44,321 nt of DNA from NCBI GenBank assembly GCA_003427395.1, contig BFEA01000046.1:802153-846473 (forward strand). The letters are read 5' to 3'. The position numbers were made by a program, and so were the translations under genes. The notes beneath the pieces are model-generated. The model was not told where the DNA came from. It saw nothing but the letters and a program-made list of their open reading frames with translations, and made no database searches. Positions 9,588 to 18,298 of the stretch are shown here, in pieces (position 1 is the first letter of the stretch; each line of letters opens with the position of its first letter). Source of the stretch: Chara braunii (Eukaryota; Streptophyta; Charophyceae; Charales; Characeae).

Positions 9588-9828
9588 ACCGCTCAGGCTC
9601 ATCACGCTCAGCGGCCCTCACAGTCGAGTAGGTGCTGTGCACTCTCCCGTCAGGCCCGTGGAAGTAGATGGTATACTCAATATATCTCTGACCTCTCCAT
9701 ATCTCTAAGGCATGCTCGGTCATGAGTCTGATCTGGTGTGCAACATCGTCTATCGTCTCTCCTTCTCAACCTTTCGTCTTATCTCGTCGCACGGAAAAGG
9801 TCACTCTCAACGTGTCCCTGTCCGCCAT
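9588..9828 (-). pseudogene. Broken small ORF, alpha-set member 2
   Basis: From ATG 9828 the frame reads MADRDTLRVTFSVRRDKT, meets a TGA after about 20 codons, then continues IDDVAHQIRLMTEHALEI and RYIEYTIYFHGPDGRVHSTY before another stop. The layout parallels the ORF at 8979-9485: a strand, a helix, an aromatic strand and a G-rich turn. The two in-frame stops make it non-functional as it stands. I assign no function. Confidence 0.35.
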
Positions 9829-10377
9829 CTCTAGAAAAAATTTATAATTCAATCGTCGACTCTCCTTTCCCTTCCTTCTAGATCTTCCATCACCCGAGAC
9901 CCATCTCTCTTCCTACCCAAAACACCTATCACGTATTGTTTCGAGCCTCTGTGGGTGTCTCGTCTCGAACTCTCTCCAATCGCACTCTTTCTTTAACACA
10001 GATAATCACCTCAAACACGACCCAATTTTGCACTATCAACTCCTTCAATGCTCCCAGTCTCTGCTCTCGTATGATGTCCTCAGCAAGTTCTTTGAACTCG
10101 TTGTCCGACAGTTATTCTTCTACGCTCACCCTCAAGAGAATCTGCAGAGTCTCGTCGTCACACGCTAACTACCTAGAAACAACCCGAGCATAGGGAAGAC
10201 GTCGCAGGGAAGAGAGACCGCTCGTCTCAACTCCTCGAGTAGCTACTCGGGGGTTCCTATCACTCACACTCCTCCAGGAGTCGGATCCCCTGCGATCCCA
10301 CCGGAGCGAATACGAAGCGCGAGGCCTATGTCGATATAATTGCTGCTCGTGTTCTGTCATGACAAAGCGGTTCGGCT

Positions 10378-10658
10378 CATACCCTACTCCTCACTTCTGC
10401 TACCGTCTCATCAAAGAACAACTCGGCGCGTAGATACCCGACAAACCACACCATCACCTCATACGTTATCTTAGTTTGGAAGGTTACGCATCCGAGAACT
10501 CCTGGTCTGTACTCTCGAATAAATTCCCTGGCTTGTAGGAAACTCTCCTACTCTGTTAGGTTGTCATCTATGTGAGCCCTGAGTAGGACAGTAACCGTGA
10601 AACCCTCGTTCACTAATTGCCTGCTCACATTAACCCCTGTAGTCATACGACCTGGCAT
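10378..10658 (-). pseudogene. Broken small ORF, alpha-set member 1
   Basis: From ATG 10658 the minus-strand frame reads FTVTVLLRAHIDDNLTE, a TAG, then ESFLQAREFIREYRPGVL and GCVTFQTKITYEVMVWFVGY, ending near 10378. The pattern resembles the two ORFs downstream (9588-9828 and 8979-9485). Only one stop interrupts about 93 codons. The 9830-10377 interval between members has no frame I can support; small ORFs there (for example 10169-10360) look like chance. Confidence 0.35.
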
Positions 10659-10722
10659 CCCTTCTACTAGCTATGCACACTCAAGTATCTCAGGTCCTCC
10701 AGCCCGACGTACTTGTCCTCTA

Positions 10723-11430
10723 TCAGCCTTCGACAATAGAAATCAGATTTGCAGGTCTAAGACAATCCACCCAACAGGTAGCGTCGATCAAGTCTCTCGG
10801 CGTCTCCTCATCCGGAGGTCCCCACCTTACGCAGACTGTGTAGTATGCTTCTCGGAATCGAGGCTCTAGTCCCAACAAGAGCGCGTGCAGAGTGTGGTCG
10901 ACTGCTTTTGTCAAGTAGTCCACACTCCCGTAAGTTTGTTCTATGACAAACCTAGGTAAGACCATCCGCCANCTCTCTATCGGATGGTAAATCAAGGGAG
11001 GAGGACCGATCACGACTCGCGTGGTGAAAGGTCTGTCTCTCGCAATGCGCGCCGGTCGTCGTCTCACTATCACCTCTACGAAGACCTCATATCTCCACCA
11101 GCCTCTGCTAGCGTCTGCAAGCGTCAGCCCTATCTCTATATCTCGCGCCTCATCAAACACAAGATGTCCTATTCCATCCACTTGTCGGGGAAATTCGAAT
11201 CCTCTGTCCTCTGTAATCACTGTCCACAAGAAAACCCTTTCCGCCAGCCAAGTGTCGTAATGTCGAATTGGCACACAAGCTCCTTCCTCTAAGTGTACCG
11301 GAATTGGAACATCATATCCCACTGCTGCCTCTCTTAGTCCTTTCAAATCTCTTGCTCTACGGGACTCTGATCCCCGTGTCAACACATACGTCAACCACAC
11401 ATCCGAATCACTCCTCATCACCCCTTTCAT
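10723..11430 (-). CDS. P3: third copy of a triplicated ORF of unknown function
   Basis: This is an open 235-codon frame with one ambiguous base (10972). Segments line up with the two upstream ORFs: ERVFLWTVIT, a strand-rich middle (WRYEVFVEVIVRRRPARIA), FVIEQTYGSVDYLTKAV, then LLLGLEPRFREAYYTVCVRW and PRDLIDATCWVDCL. The matching blocks in P2 are DVHLWAYVVE, FIVEELWGLSHIAKTYSA and GLQLIEFIRAI. Unlike P1 and P2 it has no acidic C-terminal tail. It is soluble-looking, with no transmembrane run, and no enzyme motif is recognised. It lies about 40 bases downstream of P2, on the strand of gag. Extra ORFs before gag are known in the Tat/Ogre group; I cannot say these are homologous. Confidence 0.6.
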   Translation of the reverse strand: MKGVMRSDSDVWLTYVLTRGSESRRARDLKGLREAAVGYDVPIPVHLEEGACVPIRHYDTWLAERVFLWTVITEDRGFEFPRQVDGIGHLVFDEARDIEIGLTLADASRGWWRYEVFVEVIVRRRPARIARDRPFTTRVVIGPPPLIYHPIEXWRMVLPRFVIEQTYGSVDYLTKAVDHTLHALLLGLEPRFREAYYTVCVRWGPPDEETPRDLIDATCWVDCLRPANLISIVEG

Positions 11431-11469
11431 CTCCCTTCTTCTCTCTCCAGTTTACTCTAACCGCCCATG

Positions 11470-12626
11470 CTAAACCCTCTCGACATCCACCATCTCCTCA
11501 TCTTCGTCCTCGTCTCCTCGTCCCCAAGGAATAACCTCCTGTCTGTCGGCCTGGAGAGGATGTCCCCAGCCGTCCTCCAGCTGCGCCTCTCCACCTATCT
11601 GCTCCTCTCTATCGGCCAGCGCCAGATCTCCCCAAGCCTGACCCTGATCACCCCAAGACCGTATATCGTCTACGACCTCCCACTCTCTGTCCTCGGCATA
11701 CCACCCAAGGTCCTTTCTCTCTAGGTATATCCTCGGATAATGCTCCTCAATCTCCCAGGGCGAAATAAGCGGGGCAGGCCTGTCCTCGGGTGTCTCACTC
11801 AGGAGCATGCCTAGACCCTCTAGATAATCCACTGGTCTCTGGACCTCTCTCTCCAAGGTTAACCAGAACTCCAGGGGCTGATAAGGATAGAAGAAGTCCT
11901 GGTCTCCCGAGGGCGCTATAGCTCGTATAAACTCTATGAGCTGGAGTCCCCTCTCTCCGGTAAGGGGTCCCCCGATGAACTGTGTGTACGCAATCCAATC
12001 TCGGTCTGCCAGTCCTCGCCTCAGTCCGTCTAACTCAAGACTAGCAGAATATGTCTTAGCAATGTGAGACAACCCCCAGAGCTCCTCTACTATAAATACG
12101 GGAAACCTCACTCACAGTCGCACGGATGGGAAAGGAAAAGCTCCTCCGACCGAAGGGTCGTCCTCGTTGTCCTAACTGACCCGTGCAATCCCTCGGTATC
12201 CCTACGGACACTCTTTGCCTGACCCAATAGAATTGCCCTAGCCTCCTGCTCGCAGCGCCAATATTCATGCACCAGACCCTGAAAATAGACAGTAGCCCTC
12301 ACCAAGCGCGAGTAATAAATATGTCCTATAACCTCGATACTCGTCGTCCCCGGGGCTCGTCAGCGCTGACTATCCGGCTCGCACGTCTCAACCACATATG
12401 CCCACAGGTGTACGTCTGGCCCCAATCGTATCTATCTCCAAGCGCTATAAAGCCCTGGCTTAGCTACTCCCCTGGCCGGTAGATCGAACTCTAGCACGTC
12501 GGGCACCACGGTGTCAGGGGGCCTAGGCCATCTAGCGCTGCCGATCGGGAGTTCCACTCTACCGACCTGCTCTACCATCGAATCGCGCTCTGCTGTCCGC
12601 CGACACCAATCGCCAATCCCGCTCAA
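11470..12626 (-). pseudogene. P2: second copy of the triplicated ORF, one frameshift and stops
   Basis: The N-terminal part (12626 to about 12110) is in one frame with a TAG near 12436 and one TGA. The C-terminal part (12111-11470, 213 codons) is in another. Recognisable blocks in order are VLEFDLPARG, DVHLWAYVVE, LVRATVYFQG, FIVEELWGLSHIAKTYSA, GLADRDWIAYTQFIGGPL and ERGLQLIEFIRAI. It ends in a Trp/Asp/Glu-rich tail with GRGDEDEDEEMVDVERV. P1 has the same blocks and a similar acidic tail. The acidic end could bind basic proteins or mimic nucleic acid, but this is inference. The function is unknown. Confidence 0.55.
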
Positions 12627-12669
12627 TCACTACTCCTAGCACGTCTCCTCCGCACACCGCCTCCTAGGT

Positions 12670-13694
12670 CCGGACGACAACCCCTATCCTAGGAAAGTGG
12701 GCGTCGGTAATGTCTATCTCCTCCTCCGAGTCAGTGCTCTCGCCCTCAGAGTCGACGTAGTGAGGCTCCCAGGCCAGGCCTCCTCGTCGTCGTCTCTGTC
12801 CCACCCGTCATAGTCGTACTCGTCCTCGACGCGGTACGGGGCCTAACCTATAGCCTGATAATACTGCAACAGTTGGTGGCCGTATATCAGAGGTCGCCCG
12901 ACGTCCTCGCTCCACCAGCTTCCTCAGTCGTCTGAAAAGAGACTCCCTATACAGGTCACGTACTCAGGGCCTGCTCGGAGCTCTCGGTCCAGCTAGTCCC
13001 AGACGTACTAAGGATGAGGCCTGTCATCATCTATCGAGCGGATCAGCTCAATAAGTTGGACCCTCTCGTCTCCCCAACGAAGTCCCCCGGTCGCAAGGGA
13101 ATAATAGTACAGGCAGTCGAGGTCGCCGTGCCCTCTGGCAAGGACCTCAAGCTCTCGGAACGCTAGGTACGCCTCGACTACTCTGCCTATGCCTCCAAAG
13201 ATAGAATCTACAACAAACCCTGGGATTATCGCCCTCAGACACAAGTCGATGTATGGGAAAAACCGGTCTCGAGCTATCACAAGCTGGCCCGCAATACTGA
13301 GAGGAGGTCGTCCGTGGAATAACGTCAGTGCGTCGCGCGCATCGTCCGCTCGGAAAGCGGTGACCTCGTCTCGCAGACACCCTAAGGCTCTGCTGAACGC
13401 GTCGCTTACGCCAAACGTCACGAGACTGAGGGTGGCCTCTTTGGCCGCGTCCGGTCCTAAGTACAGGTAAGCCCTCACAAGGCCCCTCTCCTATCCAGGC
13501 CGGATCTACCTATGCGTCCAAAGCCACGAGTCTGGCGATAAGACCACGGATCTCCACCCAAACTGTCCGTCGATATAATGGCTACCCCGCGCAGGGATCA
13601 TGAGCTCAACTAAATCCCCTTCTAAGAGCTCGGGCGGCTCTACGTCCCAAGCGCGACTAACCTCGTATCCCTCGATCTGCGCTAGCAGCCACAT
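12670..13694 (-). pseudogene. P1: first copy of the triplicated ORF, interrupted
   Basis: The frame starts at ATG 13694 (MWLLAQIEGYEVSRAWDVE) and continues after two stops near 13500 into a clean 156-codon frame (13478-13008). That frame holds VRAYLYLG, FVVDSIFGGIGRVVEAYLA, DLDCLYYYSLATGGL and ERVQLIELIRSI. After further stops and a shift it ends in an acidic tail, VEDEYDYDGWDRDDDEE followed in another frame by DSEGESTDSEEEIDITD. This is the first coding sequence after the 2.9-kb leader and so the first ORF of element 1. The domain is not one I recognise. Confidence 0.55.
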
Positions 13695-13914
13695 CCGACT
13701 GATCTCTAAAAAAAAGATAGTAGGGGGGGATCGATGGAGAGGCTGAAAAATAAGAAAAGATCGCTGAATCTAAGAAAATTTCGGCAGCGATTTGCCTCCC
13801 TTCGTTGGGAACCCTGATAAAGCACTGTCGATCTGCAAGTAACCTAACCCCAGCGTACCCTAAACGGCTGTGGTGTGAAAATCAGACCCGAACAGGGCAA
13901 AATGACCTATACTC

Positions 13915-13958
13915 GGATTCCCTCGAACACAAAGCGTGTGCTCTGTTCGAGGGAATCC
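13915..13958. other. Perfect 15-bp stem-loop in leader
   Basis: GGATTCCCTCGAACA (13915-13929) is exactly complementary in reverse to TGTTCGAGGGAATCC (13944-13958), with a 14-base loop. It lies about 220 bases before the first ORF on the element's coding strand, so it would form in the leader of the genomic RNA close to the coding start. Confidence 0.85.
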
Positions 13959-14112
13959 AGCCTGCTGCACGCCCGGTCGTCCCTCCGACGTATAGATGCT
14001 ACCTCCTAACTATGAATCAAAAAATAGGAGGCCCATACTTCCCCCGGCACTAATATCTACGCCATTTCTATAATTTATATATATATAATTCAATTTAAAT
14101 TGAGAAAAATCA

Positions 14113-14171
14113 TCTATAAATAGGTGGGACCTCTCGGCTCGCAGCCTGCACCTGGGAATCCTCAAGGTAAG
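14113..14171 (+). promoter_or_regulatory. Possible antisense TATA box with nearby splice-donor-like site
   Basis: CTATAAATAG (14113-14122) is an excellent plant-type TATA box on the plus strand, opposite to the element. About 45 bases downstream is CAAGGTAAG (14163-14171), a strong match to a 5' splice site. The combination could start an antisense transcript from the leader. The surrounding AT-richness makes a chance TATA likely, so this is weak evidence. Confidence 0.25.
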
Positions 14172-14529
14172 CCCCGACGATCGGCGAGGCGCGCAGGTTC
14201 CCCTCTTCCTCTAGCTCCTACTATTTGTTTCTAATTTATTTTAAATAAATACCCAATAAATAATTTAAAGAGTGGAAAATCCCGAAAACTGCCCTCAACC
14301 CTCAAGAACGGGCCAGCGAATCAGTCTGGCCCGCCTCCGCTCCGATTTTCGCTTTCTTTCTTCTCTAAGGGATTTTCTTGTATTTTCTTAATATAAATTA
14401 AGAAAAAAAGTTTGAGTTAGGATAATTCCTTTTCTCGTTTTATATGCACTGAGGATATATATATATACAGATTCTCCGAATTTCAGGATTTCTAAAGTTT
14501 GAAATAAATTTTTAATAATTTAACAATTT

Positions 14530-15420
14530 TTTTGCAGCATTTCGCCTCCCCCTGTTTGGATGGGGTTCGAACGAAGCCCTCAAACAGCGCTGCCAGAGGT
14601 GTATGTCAAGAAGGAATTACAAGCAAAAAGGAACTCCTAGTTTTAGCTAATTTTTAGGTATTTTCTTTAATTAATTAGCAATTAATTCAAAAAAGTCTAG
14701 GTTGTTTTACCGGACGTCCGGGACCCCCCCGACCGTCCGGGGTGTCCGACCTAGAGCAAAAAAAAAAAAAAAAAAAAAAAACTTTTTTTTTTTTTTGAAA
14801 ATAATCATGTGGCTTCTACCTTGCATAAGGTGTATGCCACCAAACTTTTGGCTCATTTGAGCCAGTAGAAAAAAAGATAAAAATCTTCAAAGTTTTTTAT
14901 CCCTACCTATACCCCTCCTATCCCCACCAAAACCCCTTGTACCCCCCCCTCCCACCCCAAATAGCACCCTATCACCAAATGCTCAGAAAATTCTGATTTT
15001 TTTTATGGGGGATCTTTATGGCATGCGAAACACTTTCATAATTTTTTTTTTTAATGTCAAAAAGTGGTTGTCCGGGATCCCGGACAACCCCCCTACCGAA
15101 CGGTTGGGGGAAATATCCGGCCATCGGACGACTGGTAATCTAGAAAAAAGTAGAAAATTCTGAAAAATTTCGACAGCACTTCGCCTCCCCCCGTTGGGAT
15201 AAGGTTTGGCCGAAGACCTCAAAATCACTGCCAAAGGACGTATGTCAAGAAGGAATAACAACCGAAAAGGAACTCCAAATTTTTGCTAATCTTTAGCTAT
15301 TTTCTTTAATTAATTAGTAATTAATTCTATAAAATACAGAAAATTCCAAGAAAATTTCGACAGCACGTCGCCTTCCCCCCGTTGGGATGGGGTTTAGCGA
15401 AACGTCTCCTAAACTGCAAA
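14530..15420. repeat. Diverged direct repeats in leader (CAGCAYTTCGCCTCCCCC family)
   Basis: A unit of about 170 bp at 14530-14697 recurs at 15165-15333. It contains TTCGCCTCCCCC, GTTGGGAT-like sequence, TATGTCAAGAAGGAAT, AAGGAACTCC and TTTCTTTAATTAATTAG in the same order. Partial copies of its start lie at 15345-15420 and 13777-13830. The leading motif (AAATTTCGACAGCACTTCGCC) resembles the start of the 120-bp tandem unit in the long LTRs at 24300 and 36812. Confidence 0.75.
15066..15089. repeat. 24-bp perfect palindrome
   Basis: GGTTGTCCGGGA followed by its exact reverse complement, centred on GGATCC. It could be a cruciform, an RNA hairpin in the leader, or a dimeric protein-binding site. 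A related GC-rich imperfect inverted repeat (CCGGACGTCCGGG) lies near 14710. Confidence 0.85.
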
Positions 15421-16085
15421 GTCAAATTTAAGTCAATTCCTCTTTTTACTGGATTTTTTTAATTATTTTGATCTTTAATTAATTTTCAATAGCAAAATAT
15501 TATTTAAACAAATCTACAAAATCCCTTTAGGACTAATCTCCCTCCCGTCGGAGCGGTTTTATGGAGACTATATTTTAATGAAAGGGGGGGGAAAAGAAAA
15601 GGATCAAATTACTAGTATTTGCCAGGCTACCAGCCGGGCCGCCCAGGTCCCCGGTGGCCAGCCCGTGTAAGGACCAGGGAAGGCCCCAGCAAAAAAAAAA
15701 AAAAAAGCAAAATCCAAAAAATCCCAAAAACAACTATGTTATGCAGAAAAATAAACTGAACAACTTTTGCCTCAGGGTCACATCGAAACTCGTCACCTAA
15801 TTTAGAATAAAAAATAAAATTTAAAAATATCTATTTTATTTTTATTATTTTAATTTTTTTGGGCCCGGCCAGGCAAGTGACCCCGGGCCACTCTAGTAGC
15901 CTAGAGTATTTGCGAATTTTTATGAATTTTCAAAATCTATTTCAATTTTTAGTTATTTAATCAAATAAATTTCCCAAATTTAATTAGTTTCAATTTGGTC
16001 AACGAAATTTAAACAAAATTTTCCCCGCCACCGGTCGGGTAGTAAGACTTGTATCCGCCCGGTTATGCACCGCCCTTCCCTAACT

Positions 16086-16137
16086 TGGGGTTAGGGTTTA
16101 CCCTAATTAGGGTTTTCCCTACTTAGGGTTTTGGGTT
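16086..16137. repeat. TTTAGGG-like interstitial tract
   Basis: Irregular TTAGGGTTT and CCCTAA units in both orientations are present, including GGGGTTAGGGTTTACCCTAA and AATTAGGGTTTTCCCTA. The unit matches the plant-type telomere repeat and the telo-box (AAACCCTAA) of plant promoters. It is short and mixed in orientation, so it is not a telomere. Confidence 0.5.
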
Positions 16138-16607
16138 TTGCGCACAACCGCACGCACACCACGTCCGCACTTTCGAGGTCGGAATTTTTCCGCTGGGTTG
16201 CAGTCGGTCGAAAGTCGGGTTTTAACGGATTACTTTCGTCAACTCCTTTTTCCTTTAATTCTTACAAAAATACAAAGAAAATCAAAATTTCCTTCAATTT
16301 TTACCCCCTTTTCCTATCTGTTGGGGGTCACCGCCCGCCCAAACGGCGACCGTTTTCCCTTCCCACCGTTAGAATTTTCCCAAAAACGCACCAAAATGTT
16401 CGCCTCGCCGAGAGGTCGAACTTTGCTCCCTGTGAAGTTCGCTCGAAAACGCGCGGATTAGGAGGTATTTGAAAAAAACTGAATTCGAAATTAATAAAAA
16501 ATTAAAAAATATCAACTAATCAAACTAATTAGAACTAACTGTCTCCTGGCTAATTAGCCAGAGCACCCCCGTTGATTGGGGAAGGCGGAGGCCTTGGGGG
16601 TGTTGTT

Positions 16608-16629
16608 CCCCTCCTCGACAACGGCGCCA
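16608..16629 (-). other. Primer-binding site of element 1 (tRNA-Asp type)
   Basis: On the minus strand TGGCGCCGTTGTCGAGGAGG follows the LTR end TGACA after four bases. TGGCGCCGTTG is the start of the PBS used by many plant Athila/Tat-Ogre elements, complementary to the 3' end of tRNA-Asp. It marks the LTR/leader boundary. The core is embedded in an inverted repeat (GACAACG at 16617-16623, CGTTGTC at 16631-16637). Confidence 0.65.
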
Positions 16630-17595
16630 ACGTTGTCAGGAAACCCGGGGAGGGGCGCCAAGTGTTCGCCGAAGCCAAGGGTCACGCCCCCTGTCACTTG
16701 ACGCGCGTGCTTCCGAGGTCCTCGACGGCCAGTAGGGTGTCGGTTATTAGAGTTGTCTGTCGGCCCAGCTTACCGACGGCTTTTGTTTAGTCACCGCTGG
16801 TTTGTAAATCAAGACGCATTATTCTATCCGATATTAATTTTCCTGTTTCTTGAACTGACACGAAGTTCAGATTAAGCAAGTTTATCGGTGGTAGATGTTT
16901 CGCTTCTGAAATGCACCCTGCTCGACAAGCAGAGGAAGAACAGATCACACTCTTAGGGGGAAATTGTCACAGCCCAGTGAGTTGTCAATCCATGGCTCTC
17001 GACACCCTCCCCTGCCCTAGCGTTGTCTCTCTCTCTCTTTCCGCTGTTCTGCAGCGCCACAATGGCAGCTCAATCTTAGCCACTTCGCAGATAATCCCGA
17101 TTCCCCTCACAATGTAGCAGCGGGTCAAGTAGATCGACTCGGATTATGTTTAAATACTCCTGTGAGCCAATGAGGAAAACCCAGCTATTCATAAGCTGCT
17201 TACCAGTTGGTAAATTAGGGGTTCATTTTAAGAGGGCCTGATTTCGTTGAGGAACATACAATAAAACAAAATAAAAATAAATAAAGGAGCTTGTTCAAGT
17301 CTGTGCGTCACACACTCCTTCTTTGGCTGGCATACAACAGTTGTCCGAGCCAGACACATTAATGTATTTATTCACTGACTGCGTTCCTACACAGCAGGCA
17401 CGAACGAACAGGTACTATCAGCCTGCACACGCGATGGGCAATCTCATGAACTTTGTCGAGGGCTCGAAATTCAGTGATCCCGCTGTTATTCAGCGGTGTC
17501 GACTGTTCAGCGAGATTTTGATCTAATTAGCCACTCATTTTTGTTTATTTCTCACAGACCTACAAGTGATCCTCCTGCCAATTGGTGAACTTGAC

Positions 17596-17871
17596 TTGAC
17601 TGATGAGTGATCCAGTGAACTGATCAGCCGCTCAACTTCGAGTAATTACCAGGGACCGACTAGTAACCCCACTGCCAATCAACAATCTTGACTGATGGGT
17701 GAACCAGTGAACTGATCAGCCACTTAATTTCGAGTAATTATCGGGGTCTGACTTGTAACCCCTCTGCCATTCAGCAATCTTGACTGATGAGTGGACCGGT
17801 GAACCGATCAGCCGCTTCAACTTTGAGTAATTCCCGGGGTCCAACTTGTAACCCCGCTGCCAATCAGCGAT
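17596..17871. repeat. 92-bp tandem repeat, three units
   Basis: Units start at TTGACTGATG in 17596, 17688 and 17780. Each holds GTGAAC(T/C)GATCAGCC, GAGTAATT and TAACCCC in the same places, and each unit carries the inverted pair TGATCA. The copies differ by a few percent to about ten percent by eye. Confidence 0.9.
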
Positions 17872-17989
17872 CTTTTCAGCGTGCTTGATTTACCAAGCGG
17901 CCAGTTCGTGCGTTCGAAATTGAATGTATCCGGATGGAGCGCAAAGTTTGAAATAGACTTTCTCTCTCTCACGCGTGTCACTCACTTTC

Positions 17990-18056
17990 CATTTCTCCTT
18001 CTCATTTGCACAGGCTCCCTCTTTACTTCTCTCACTCACAATCTCTGCTGCGCTGC

Positions 18057-18151
<95 letters not shown>

Positions 18152-18221
18152 NTCCATTTCTCCTTCTCATTTGCACAGGCTCCCTCTCTATTTCTCTCAC
18201 TCACTCTCTCTGCTGCGCTCC

Positions 18222-18297
<76 letters not shown>
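17990..18297. repeat. Tandem duplication carrying long (CT)n and (CA)n microsatellites
   Basis: A segment with CATTTCTCCTTCTCATTTGC, CACAGGCTCCCTC and TCTCTGCTGCGC occurs twice (from 17988 and from 18153). Each copy is followed by a long (CT)n run (18061-18132 and 18230-18296). The first run ends in (CA)n and one N at 18152. Long reading frames across it are low-complexity artefacts. Confidence 0.9.

Positions 18298-18298
<1 letters not shown>

Larger units (their letters stand above)
13695..16607 (-). other. Long non-coding leader of element 1
   Basis: About 2.9 kb lie between the PBS and the first ORF, mostly AT-rich with GC-rich islands and no believable ORF on either strand. It contains a 15-bp stem-loop (13915-13958), a direct repeat pair (14530-14697 and 15165-15333) with two partial copies, a head-on A22/T13 tract (14756-14795), a 24-bp palindrome (15066-15089), and TTTAGGG-like sequence near 16088-16137. 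Such long structured leaders occur in very large plant gypsy elements. They could hold RNA packaging or translation-control signals. Confidence 0.6.

Noticed and set aside
10169-10360. Small Arg/Ser-rich minus-strand ORF
   Set aside because: Its composition looks like an out-of-frame reading, and it shares no block with neighbouring ORFs.
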